From assembly GCA_918807975.1 (NCBI GenBank), contig OU964934.1:6882001-6946000 (forward strand): DNA of 64,000 nt. Direction: 5' to 3'. Both the position numbers and the translations under genes were made by a program. Below are positions 35,061-47,200 of this stretch, piece by piece (the first letter of the stretch is position 1; each line of letters opens with the position of its first letter). The notes below the pieces were generated by a model. The model had not been told where the DNA came from, ran no database searches, and saw nothing but the letters and a program-made list of their open reading frames with translations. The stretch comes from Aplidium turbinatum (taxonomy: Eukaryota; Chordata; Ascidiacea; Aplousobranchia; Polyclinidae).

Positions 35061-35547
35061 TCAAATCATCTGAAGAAAGATAAGAATATTTTTGTATTCT
35101 ACAGAAAGTTACTTTAGAATTGTTTAATTTTGGTCAGGAAAAATGCATTTTTGTTTTAGAAATATGCTGCTTGAATTACTTTTCATTAGACCAGAAATTC
35201 TATGCTTAAAAAATGGAATTGCAGACTATAGGATACCAAACGTATAATTTTCAATTTAAATTGAAAAATATTTTGCAATAGGACACGAAGACTTAACCAC
35301 AAGAAAGCATTAGTTGAAATATCATGCCCAGAGGATGGTGATTGCCCATCTCAAAGTACAATGATTTCACATACAAGCTGTTTGACAAGATAGGTAGTTT
35401 TAAGCTCAGGACTCAAATATTACCCACCTGACATGACCTACATTGAAACCAACAAACTCATTTCAGTAAAGTAGGCTTTAATAAACTTAAAACGTGATTA
35501 TCCTGCAATTGAAAACTAGCTTTAAAGAATGTTACACCACCCACTTA

Positions 35548-35550
<3 letters not shown>

Positions 35551-35586
<36 letters not shown>
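35551..35586. repeat. (AC)n microsatellite
   Basis: An uninterrupted AC run of about 36 bp, with further CA-rich sequence to 35620. Confidence 0.97.
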
Positions 35587-35592
<6 letters not shown>

Positions 35593-35620
35593 CCACACAG
35601 AGAGAAGCACACACTTACAC

Positions 35621-37969
35621 TTATACTGCCTAAAATAACTTTTATGAACATTTAATCGAAAGGAAGTTGGGCAATGACACATGGAACACTTGAATTGATC
35701 AGTTGACGTGTTTTGTCGTTTTAATCTTTGTGTGTGATTTTTTATATGCATTGTAGATATATTTACGTATTCTAGTTGAATAATCTGAAAATTCCATTAT
35801 AGGTTAAACATACTATTAAAAATGTTTGGACAGTGGTAATTGTATTTACTCAATATGCCACGGTTTGCTTTCTAATATAATTCGTTGTGTATTTACGCAC
35901 ATAGGCTTAAAATTTATTTTGTTAATCGCACAGAGCACCCGACCGAAACCATTAGCTTTGCCCCTTGGGCCGTATTTAGCAACCCCTGATATCATCAAAC
36001 ATTATTTGCAAGTATTCAATCTTTCAAGCACCTGGAAAACTGTTGCGTGATATGGGTTGTGACATGGTTGTGATAATTTTCATTCTTTCTTTTGAAAAGT
36101 TTTGTAATGATAATGAAACAGCACTTCTCAAGCCAAGCATCACAAGGTTTCACGAGTTCCAAAGTTGTCGAATCAATGGAAAAAGTGAAAACATGAACTG
36201 ATTGCAAGAATTCGCTAGCTTATTGAAACCAAAAGCAGACTTGCAAACAAATTTGGCATGCATGGCATCATTAACAAAGGAATTTCTGGAAACGTAATTT
36301 GTCAGGCATAATTACATCAAGGCAGTGAGCCAGAACGGATGGAAAAGTTTTTGTACCGTCTACGTATTCGGTCGTCTTCTCTGGGCCACCATGTCAATCA
36401 TGTTAAGGCTGAGTTGCCAAATTAAATCTGCGTTTTAATTGCTAAATCTCCATAAGAAAAACCTGTCAGAAGTCAATATTCCAGAACATATGCCGAAAGT
36501 GGTAAACGAATTTAAGTAAGTATAAAGAATAAAGTAGGCTATGTTAAAACTTGTCAGTAAAACAGTAACTAATACTATGATAGTGTAGCTGAGAATGCAG
36601 CAGTAGAAAAAGACGCAAAAAATCCCCTAAGTATAACAATGTATAAAGCAGGTCATAGCTACTTCTGATTAGCTTTGTATGGCCGCGTGTAAGCGTGCAG
36701 TGTCGCATACAATAATTTCGTGATATGTATGTATGTGGTTGATGGCCTGCGAGATTAAACGTTTGAAAATCTTAAACAAACGTAAGTATGTTAACGTTTT
36801 AAACTAACCTTTTATAAAAACAATCAATAGATGCGAGATCTAAGCTTCGACTATCATCAAGTCATTCACGTGACACTCTTCTCGTGACAACTTTTTTGTG
36901 AAATCATATTCAGCTTACTTAATGTTTTGCAATTTTGGATGTGATATGTTCTTCTCCAAACGAACCTTTGTTGTTCCTGCTCGCAAAAAGTTGTCCTTTT
37001 TATATCGTTTCTACATCGCTAGATGTCATGCAAAACAATACACAGGACTTTGCAAGACGCTTTAATAACATCGTCGTAATTTTTTGTTTTGTAAATGTTT
37101 TAATTTTTCTGGTCGGCATATACCACAAATGATTTGTAGCTGATTTTGTAAATTTATTTGCAGAAAAAATATTCAGGAATTAAACTAAAATCAAACCTTC
37201 AAACAACATTTCATAAACACGAATAAGCATTTGCGTTAGGTCCTAGTTTTGGACAGTATGAAGATGAGTTTATCTAAATTCTAATCATGTCTTTTCTGCA
37301 CAAATGTAAACATAAGGTTAACAAGTTCAGCAGCAGTGATCCCATTCCTCATTCGCTCCAACGATCCGATGATCTTTTTTGCGTTATAAGTTATTAAAGG
37401 CGGATAGTTTTTTTTTCAAGATGCACCGGAGTAAATTGCAAATTGTATTCTTGCCAAGAAGATGGCGTCTAATCTTTGATAACCAGCCATATGTCTCAAT
37501 GGTATTAATTAATCTTTAATTGCTGCTAGAAAGTTGATTGCTAGATTCTAGTAACTTATTTTGATATTCTGTCTGTGTATTGAAGTTTTTATGTTATTTA
37601 TGTATCGTAAGATAGTAAGTTTTAGTCTTTCTAATTAGAAACGGTTTGTTTCTGAATGAAGGTATGAGTGCTTTCTAATTGTTCTTGAACGTTTTATAAA
37701 AAAAAGTCCTATATTTTACTTTATTTCCGATTTTCATTCGTTGTTGATGACATAAGTTTAAGAATTTTTTTATAAAACAAAGAAGTAGCAAAGGAAGGAA
37801 AATGATGTGATGTGGGCCTACAATTGTTTGCATTGCTTCGGATTTTTGTTTCTTTGCCTCATCAGAGCACATATTCTGTCTGTAGGCAAACCTATGTCAA
37901 GATTTCATATTCTGAATTTGATGCAGAGAGCTTTTAACAAAGTGCAATAGGCCTAGTTAGAAACAATAG
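35621..37969. other. No gene recognised
   Basis: AT-rich DNA. Frame 36935-37132 ends in a hydrophobic stretch, but it has no receptor motif and no splice context. Confidence 0.45.
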
Positions 37970-38140
37970 AAAAGAAAAGCTAAAACTACCACGCCCCCCA
38001 CCCTCCATACAATGTGCCTTTTGCCCACGTCTTTTCCATCATAGACTGCAAAAGCCACATACGACATCACCATCCAAAGCCAAATTCGATTTGAAGACAA
38101 ACCAATGCTCGGACACGAGCTGGGGCCGACGAATAGGTCT
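37970..38140 (-). repeat. Dispersed repeat, copy 1 (partner at 63235-63410)
   Basis: About 170 bp matches 63235-63410 at high identity, for example CCTCCATACAATGTGCCTTT and CACATACGACATCACCATCC. On the minus strand both copies give the peptide pieces LALDGDVVCGF and YDGKDVGKRHIVWRV. Here the two are in different frames because about 5 bp is missing relative to the partner. Family not recognised. Confidence 0.8.
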
Positions 38141-41100
38141 AGTACTGTAATTGTGAGCTTGTAGTGTAACTGTGACGTATGACAAACGCTGGGATTTAAA
38201 GAAAACTGTTGTGTAAAGAAGATCAATTTTTGATATGTCAATCTGAAGATTTAAATCGATCAACGATCATCTTGATCATTAATCTTCTTCATCATTAAGT
38301 GTTACTTTCATGAGGTAAACTACGTAAAAAAAAGTCACGATTGCAGGCCTAGTATTGCAATCGATAGTAATGAAAATCACTTACTCTTTCGCAATGTAAT
38401 GATTTCTCCTTTATCTTAGTTTGTGGTTGAATACTTTTGATCACGTAAATGAAGACGCTTTGCCAAAAACCATTTGCAATCACAATTTAATTGTCTTTTG
38501 GATTCGTCTTATGATTATTTCTTTTAACTTGCGATGGCTAACCAATAACCATGCAGCGTTGATACGTACTTCGATAAAATATCAAATGTTGAAATACTCT
38601 TTTTGCCAAAAACTTCACAAGAAGTGCGTACATTATTTCAGGGTTGCTGACAATTTAGTTTGTGTGAAATGCCACATGCATTAACAAGAATAAAATAACT
38701 AATCAGTAGTTTGATGAGATGTTATTTCAAGTCAGGAAAATCAGTCCTTTTTTGATTGATTCAACGTCTGCAGACGTAAGTGTTGCATTTTCGGATTTTG
38801 AAGTCTTAAAATTTTTCTTCTGCTGCTAAGTGCAACATATGTCAATAGTTTCATCACTTTCGCTTTCAAAATTTTAACGAAAGCAGATTACAGATTTTAT
38901 ACACGTTATAACCGAGCAACCACATTGCTACAATTTACGGTTAAATGTGTCTGTTTTTAAAACTGTATCTATTATGTGCAGTTTTTGAAGATTCACGCTG
39001 ACCTAACAAAAATATCATAATTATTATATATCAGCATGAATTTATTGCAAGATTAGTGCATTATTTTAAAAGAATACTGTGGGTGGTACCTGCTGCATGG
39101 TGTCTGCGCAGCTTTCAGTTTGTTTTCGGGATGGTTAGATATGGATGATAAAGAATTAAAATCATACAATTCAGACAGTTTCTTATTATAAGATGTTAGA
39201 AATAGCTACGGCCTGATCAGAGTCACAGTTCTGAGACGCTGGTGATTTTTAACGAGCTTTCTGTTTTAGAATGTTTTGAAACGTTTGACTTATCGTTGTA
39301 GAGAGGCAACTCCTCAGACCGTAAATCGGTCTCAGACCTATTGATTTGCTGTCTGGGGCGCACATCAGCGCGTGGCAAACGCGTGCAACGATGAAACATG
39401 CTTTCGTTGTTAAATTGGCAGCCAAACTTTAGTTTTTGTCACCACGCAAAAGCTCAACCAGATCTATGCATGTTTCTGCAGAAACTGATTTGAGATAGTA
39501 AAATTAAAAAATAAACTCTTATCATCTTGATTTTTTTTCTTCTTTCTGCATGGCTGCCAGACAGAGAGCAATGTTGAGCTTTTTCTATATTGTTAAACAA
39601 AGGCATCTCGTCTATTATTTGTAATTGCTGAATTGAAAACGCAAAAATTTGCTTTGTGATTAGAAAATATTCTTCTTTTGGAAGATAAAATATTTTTTTA
39701 AAACATGAAACCACTTTGAAATTCTTTGCAATTTCTTCGCAATGTGGAACTATCAAAGTTCTTTTTTGGTTGTCTATAGCTACGTTTATATAACTTTTAA
39801 GAACGTAAAGTTCATAATTTGCTAAGATGCTCTAAACGGCAAAAACGTGCTTATTTAATTACAATTTTTGGCTAAGACTTGAAATATCTGTTGAATTGCA
39901 TAAATCGGCTAAGACAATAAGAATGTGGCTTTAATGATCTCAAATGCAGACATGACTATAAAAGGAACTCTTGTAGCAAAATCAAAAGAATAAAATAAAA
40001 CATACAAATTCTAAAACTGTCTAATTTTAAACCAAAGTATATTTACAATTAATTTTTAAAAATTGGAGCAACACAATAGCACAAATAGAAAAAACAGTAG
40101 TTAAATAACGCCACAATTAGCAAGGTCTCAAAGCACCGCATAACGAGAGCTTTTTGTATGACTGCATTTCCTGAGCGTGTGTTCATCAACCGTCCAAAAT
40201 ATCATCAGATTTTTCCGCTAAATGTCAACATGCTTTACTACTGGCAAAGCAAGATTGAGTAATTAATTCTTTGTGAAAGACTTGTGTTAATGTCATTTTT
40301 TTCATGCTTTGTGGAGCAGAAAAGAACGTTTTTAGTCTATGACTGCAACGGCAGAAGCAAGTGACTTGATTTGAGATCTGTCTGATAATTTTGATGTCTG
40401 ATTTATTGCAAGCTCGATTTTGCTTACAGAAATAACGAATTCAAACGCAAAATCTGAAAATGACATGCGGATTGCGGATGAATATCATTTGCAGGTTTGA
40501 TCAGGTAATTGCAAACATATTTTTTATTGTAGGCTAATTCTTTACTGTAGATTTGATACTTTTTAACGAAAGTCACCTACTCAAATGCGTTGACATATGT
40601 CTGCAACTTTATCTAACGCAAATTGAGATACAATATTTCGTGTGTTTAAAGTATGACAGTGCACAAGGCCAGATGAGCAAACAAGTCAAACATATGTGTA
40701 TAGTGATCGATCAAAGGCCTGATCAAGTTCTGTCCAAATTAGAAAAAAAAGCGTTATTGACTAGCCTTGGTTAAATAGCAAATTGTGGACACATCTGGTT
40801 GACCATGGGGTGCTTTTGGCATGCTTTAGCCTAGGGACAAGGTAAAGTGCTCGTCATGGCAGGTTTAGAGCAAGGTTTTGCGAGAAGCTGTGAGGATAAC
40901 ATGACTTACCAATCAATAAATCAACCAGAAAAAGACTAAATTTTTTGCCCGCGAGTTTTGGCTGGCATTACGTGGTTTGTTTTGCTAGTACAAAAAGTAT
41001 ATAAATTTGTACCCTCATGACGTTTTGTGTGTAGCCTACTTGCTTTTTCAAACGTTTTATTCGATTATGGATTTTTTAGATGACAGGTTAAAAAATGAAA

Positions 41101-41208
41101 AAGAGTTAGACAACGATCTGATCTTTAAATAAAAAGAAAAAGAAAGAAGAATATGAAATGTTTTTTCAATTTAATACTATTTGATTTTCAGAATAAATAA
41201 CTGGTACA
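38141..41208. other. Intergenic and 5' flank of gene B
   Basis: It contains a partial copy of the 26-bp palindrome (38758-38779). No gene is supported. AGAGCTTTCTGTTTTAGAAT-type AT-rich sequence predominates, and frames up to 100 codons have no motif. Confidence 0.45.
41179..41191 (+). promoter_or_regulatory. Splice acceptor 18 bp before the gene B start codon
   Basis: ATTTGATTTTCAG ends at 41191 and the first ATG is at 41209. A good acceptor this close to the start suggests either a 5' UTR intron or a trans-splicing site. Tunicates are known to add a short spliced leader at such sites. The sequence alone does not choose between them. Confidence 0.4.
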
Positions 41209-44200
41209 ATGATGCTTTTAAAACTAAGTTTTTGCTTTCTGGTTCTCAATCTTGTCCTTGTCAGTTGCAATGATAACACGAAAGACACAAAGATGTTGGA
41301 AGAAAACTGTACTCCTGTTCCAAGTCTGAGAATATCTAACAGAACCCAAGAACTTTACTGTTGCGCCGTCGTCCTCAGAAATCTTTACAAGAGATGGGCA
41401 AGGCAAGATGTTTACCTGAGCACTACATTGGCAGCAATGCAGGCTTGGAATTGCCCTCAGTTCAAAAACGTCTGCGTCAACCGGACTCTCGCTTTCACAA
41501 AATTCACCTCTCTAATGTATGATCGCTTCTGCAATCAATCAAAACTAGTTTCAGAGTGCGGAAACACTGTAGAAGAAGCGATTGGTGAATCAGGTGCAGT
41601 AAGATTATTATTTCACCATCTGTTTTTTATTTTAAAGTACTGCAGTGTGACAACTACACCGAATGTGTGGTTTGAATCTTAGGCTACCGCTTTTTCATCA
41701 TATAATTTATGAAAGAATAATGTTGGACACAAAATAATGAAGTCATTTAACATAACGGATATTAAAACGTTCTACAAAATAAACTGAGTTAAATCGAACA
41801 AGTAGCCTAACGTTTGTACAAAACAAGTTTGCAGAACTACCTGCGTTTGGGTTTTGAAAGAAGTAGTTAAGGTTTGATGGAGCTTCGAAAAAATATAACA
41901 TGCTGGCAAAGGATTCACATTTTTATTGTATTCCCGTAGAGCACTCGGCACTTTTAAACAAAGATGCAGGCAAAGTTTGGAAGTCCTTAGCCAGCGGTAT
42001 AGTTTCATCAGAGCTATCCACAGCTCAACTAGAAGATCCTTGTATTCAGGTAAATAAAGACATTATCCCACTGGACTTGCCTTGGATAAAAATTATTAGA
42101 TATTCAAATTCGATTCATTTTCTCATTGCTATAGCTATGTCTCTCGGTATAATATTTTTTAAAAGTTATTAAGAAATCTTACTGCGGCACACTTATGCAA
42201 CAAAAGCTGCTTTTTACATCGTTTCAAAGCCACTGAATGTTAAAACAATGCAAAAACAGCAACCTTTTTGGCTACATAGCAATAATAATAGATAGTCCAA
42301 ACATAAAATAACCGTTTGTCCATATTAATTAAGATCTATTTTTTTCCAAGCTCCACTCAACCAAACGCTCGCTTTCAGGTTGCTTTATACGACTCTCCTA
42401 CTGGTGGCAACAGAAACTATCATGAGACCATTATCTACATTATACCTTACTGCCCTTCAGCTTGGTGTGGCTATGATGCAAGTACTTACACTACAATGGG
42501 AATAAACGGATGGGCTTGTCTTCCTACAAGGTATGAGTATGGGCAAGCAATATTTTGTCATTAACCGAGTGGTTCTTTCACTGTTTTTCCGTCTCAGATA
42601 AAAAAAACAAAAAAAAAACAACTGCTACGCTTACCACATACAGCAGGGGCGTCCAACCCGTGGCCCGCGGGCCACATGTGGACCGCGAGAAGGTTCTGAG
42701 TGGCCCGCGTGATATTTTTCAAAATGACATATATTATATAATCAACTCAATCGCCAACGTAATTTATGGCGAACTTACATTCCGATAAATTGGCATTTAT
42801 TGTTTGCTTTCTTTCTCTATTACTCTATAATCCCTAGTGCATGGGGTGCGCAACTGTTCAAGTTAATTTTATTGTATCACAATGCACATTGTTACGCATC
42901 ACATTTTCCACATTGTTACGTCCACCCTTTTCCACACAATAGTACTGGTGCTTCAAGAGTCAGTCAATCAGCAATGTTTCTTGCTTTTAGCGAGAGAAAT
43001 TCAAAACTTTCTATTGCTAAAATTTTACAAAAAAATTGTTTCTTAAGAAAAAGATCAGAGGATTCATAGATTGGCAGTTTTCGTGACATCATTATCCGGT
43101 AGCACTTACTTGTGCGAGCAAGTTTTTCGTGGGTGAATCTAGGGACAGCCGGACAATACATTACGGGACGCGCAACTCCGTTGTTCCGGCAACATCAGAA
43201 GTGTCAATTGCCAATTTGACATTTTTTACGCTTTGCTGCTGCCTTGCTTTCAACTAAAAACCTTAAACCACTTTAAAACCAACTTCACTCTTTTTATATA
43301 ACCCATAAAATGTACAAACACATTTCTAAGATTAGAATTTGGGTGTGAGGGTTTTAATTAGAAATTATCATACTGTCATTTTTACGATTACAAATTAGCA
43401 GTAAATACTCAAGTGGCCCGCGCAACCATTCGTAAACTACATGTGGCCCTTTGGCCAAAAAGGTTGGACACCCCTGACGTACAGGCTCAGCTTATTTCTG
43501 TGTCTGACCATCACAGTGAAAGGCTAATAGAATAGAAGCAACAAAATACAAACGTTAATGTGTGCTTGAAACCCTAATAAGATCTTAAGTAAAGAGCTGG
43601 AAACGGTTGCAACACCCAGTAACAGTAAAAACATAAAAATGCACATTAACGGGTGGATTGAATTATAATGATATAATTTTTTTACTCTAAATTAAGCAAA
43701 TTCTTTTTTTTGCGTTTTTTTTGGCACTTTTACAAAGCTAAAACAACCTAGTTTTGGAACTACTATATTGTTAATGGATTCACATAAAGTTGGGAAAAGC
43801 AATTTTTTATCCATTTTGTTTGGTATGTAAAATTGAGAGTTTTTTTTATAGATATAACGTGTTAGAATGACTTTCAGGAAATGCAGAAATCAGGAAATGA
43901 CAAAACGCCGTGTTTTTCTTAAAAGGTTAAAGTCTAGTTGATGAGTTTGACTTTTACCAGCGACAAGCTTATTTTTGTTGAAGAAATTACAGTATGCACG
44001 AAGATCACATTTGATCTTTTGTGAATAGCAAGAATCTTAAATATGCACATAATGTTATTTGCTAACGACCATCACCTAATGCTTGATCGACCAATGTAAA
44101 TTTACAATAAGGTCACACATATGGTTTTCAAATAATATGAAAATCATACACTGTACATAAGAATAGGTGATGACTATAGGCTACTCTTAACAACTTCAAT

Positions 44201-47200
44201 TTAGGATTTAGTGCACATACTTGTTGGGTAGAAATGAGTTAAGAGCTCTTAGTGATTTACATATTGTATACAATGTCACACGACTTCTTGTGAAAATATT
44301 ATATTTAAATTCTTTTTTTTTCCTACCAATCACTTATGTAGAGACATTGCATCTTTGTTTGTTTGTTTGTTTATTTTTTTTTTTATCCTGCATTGCGGGA
44401 AAGCGGACTTGAGCGCTATGCATCGGTGTACGCCTTCCGACGTACACCTGACCCACGTTGCAGCCGACTGCAATGTCTGTTTCCGGTTGTCTACTCTGCT
44501 AATGACTTAAATTTGGTACTACCCATTACTCGAAATCGATCACTGGGTAGAGGCAATTATCGTAAAGTTTCCTGCCCAGAGAAACAACAGCAGTGCGGGT
44601 GGCTGGAATCGAACACGCAGGCTCTCGACTGCGAGCCCAACGCGCTAACCACTCGGCCACTGGTGCCATCTTTTTTCTGCGTCAATGAGGCGTTATATAC
44701 GTGGTTCTGAAAGTGCTGCTACAAGTTTTGATTGTTTTTATTTACTTAAAAAAACACTGTTGAGTTCTTGACTTCAACAAATTTGTGTATTGCTATTAAT
44801 AAATTTTTGAATGTTTGAGTTGTGATATTGAATTATTGGTGTCCGTTAAGTGGTAAAAGTATTGAGCATTCAATTAAAAACACTTAGCCTACCAAAATTT
44901 GGAGGTTTTAGTATTTTTTTAGCATCTTAGATAATGTGAAGATCTGCTGTTAAAAATTGCTGAAGATTAAATTTCGTTTATGCCATGAAGTTACTTTTTA
45001 AACGTGACAATCATAATGATTGCAACTTGCATAAACACAGTAGGCATTGGAATGCGATGGCTTTCTTATGAATGCGATGTTGAAAAGTGAAGGAAAAATA
45101 ATCCAAAATTTGACAATTTTGCCATTTGGTATTTCGTAAACTTCATAAAACAAATTAAACATAGCTTACAAACTTAATATTTGGTTCAATTATAACAGAG
45201 TTTTATTTTTTAAAATTATATTTGTTACAAGTATGCAGGTCAATGATGAATTAAAGTCGGTATCACACTTGGAAGCATTTGTTGGCTATTACATTTTTAA
45301 ATATTCTTATGAAACAACATTGAGCCAAAACCGACGGCTTGACATCCTATGTGACGCGCCGACTGCCTCAAAGCAGAACGTCATAACAAAATTGATTGAT
45401 TGTAAAATTAAATTTGTTTTTGCTAATCTTACCAGACTGTTTTTTAATTTAAGACGATATGACTTTGCGCCTTTTAGAAGCTTTCATAATAAAAAGTCTT
45501 CTTGTTTTTGTGACAACAACTGTCCATGCAAACAATTTTATTAACGAAAAGGTATCGTCAAGTAGGCTGCAATTCTAAACACGTATTTTCTAAAGCAATA
45601 AGAACCACTTGAAAATTCGTGGCATGCCATTTTCTTCAAAGGACTTCAACTTGAAAACTTAACAGTTCACAACGGAAAATAATTTGCAAATCCATAATTA
45701 CAGGCTTTCACCACTCTGGTACATAAGTACCACTTTAGTGCTTTAGTAAACAACTTACAAAACCTTTGGACACAATGAAAATTACAAACTTTTTGATTAA
45801 ACTGCTTTGATCAACATATGTCTTGAATGGTACAGTATTATAAAATGCTGTTTGTTTTTAAAGTAAAGCAAAAAACAAAGCGGTTTTTGGTACTCTTGGC
45901 ACTACTGTAACTCGGCGAGCAAAACTGCCATTTTTGCATTGCTTTTCCTTCGTTAGACATTAAAACAATGCAAAAATTCCAACTTTTGCTCGTTGGGAAA
46001 GTGGTCATTAACCATAGTTTGAAAATTTCGTGTCATGCTGATTCACCCTGCAATCTACTGTGGAATCTGCATTCTTGCAGAGCGTGCAATGTATGGGGAT
46101 TGTACAACTCTTTTGGACGACCCAACAATGACTAGTTGCATGTATAACATAGCACAACAATCATGAATGTGACAACATTGTAACAACATCAACGATCACT
46201 AATGCTACCACAACATAACGAAAAAAATCGAAAAGAAGTTGTGGTGCTGATATCCATGCACATGATAGCAATAATTTTCATTGAAACTATGATAAACTCA
46301 CTATGAAGAATCTTATGTCTATTCAACCGTTGAGACAATCTTTGAGCTCTATTCGAAGACAACATGGCAGACTGTGTGGCAACCGCGCCAAATTTTAAAC
46401 TGGTTAATCCTGTTTTGGTCTGAGGCAGGTTATAGGCTAACGTTCACGTTTTATCGTTTCTACCTTTTTCTAAACCTCTGCTTTGTTTGGCATATACTGT
46501 TTTTCGTTGTGACGACTTATTACTCCGTGATGTTGTTATGAGATGTTGGGCTCAGTATCAATGAAAGGCCTTGACTATTTTCGCTCATAACAAAAAAAAA
46601 ACCTCTTAAACAAGACATGCATAATGAAAACAACAGAACTCAAAAAAACTACGCAGCCTTTTTTTTTACATTTTTGGGCCTCATGAGAAGGTTTTAGGCA
46701 TTAAAATGACCCCGGTTCCACAACGCACCCTTGAACCTTTCTGCCAAAACTATTGAACAAGTAAACGATGAAACGGGGCTTCTACAAACCGTCACCTTAA
46801 AATTGCAAGCATGCTTAACCCTCACCATGATCGCTATGTTTTTTTGTTATAAGCGAAAATAGTCAAGGTAAAATAAAACTAATCGATATAAACAAATGCA
46901 AGCTTTCACCTTAAAATAATTTATTTCAACTGTAAATGTGACATGATTACTTTAAGTACAGTACGCCTAAAACTGATCACGTATTTTATGGATTTCATTT
47001 CAGATGCAGAGCGAACATTGTGATTTTGATCACCTTATTCATCATCCTTGCAATTGTCATTACCTTTGCAAATCTAACAGTCATCGCAGTGTATGGGAGT
47101 GAGGAGAAGGCTCGACACAGTCAAGGCATATTTCGGACTTCTCTTGGAGTAGCTGACGCATTTGTGGGGTTATTTGTCTTTCCGTCTGCAGCCGCCATGA

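Noticed and set aside
35545-35751. 68-codon minus frame with VCVCVC tail
   Set aside because: Made by the AC microsatellite.
36935-37132. Possible TM1 remnant of a third receptor
   Set aside because: One hydrophobic stretch only; no splice site in the right phase, no Cys-Arg start and no later helices.
44363-44710. 115-codon + strand frame
   Set aside because: It covers a minus-strand SINE with A and B boxes.
45233-45544. 103-codon frame in intron 3 of gene B
   Set aside because: No signal peptide, homology or splice context; AT-rich codon use.
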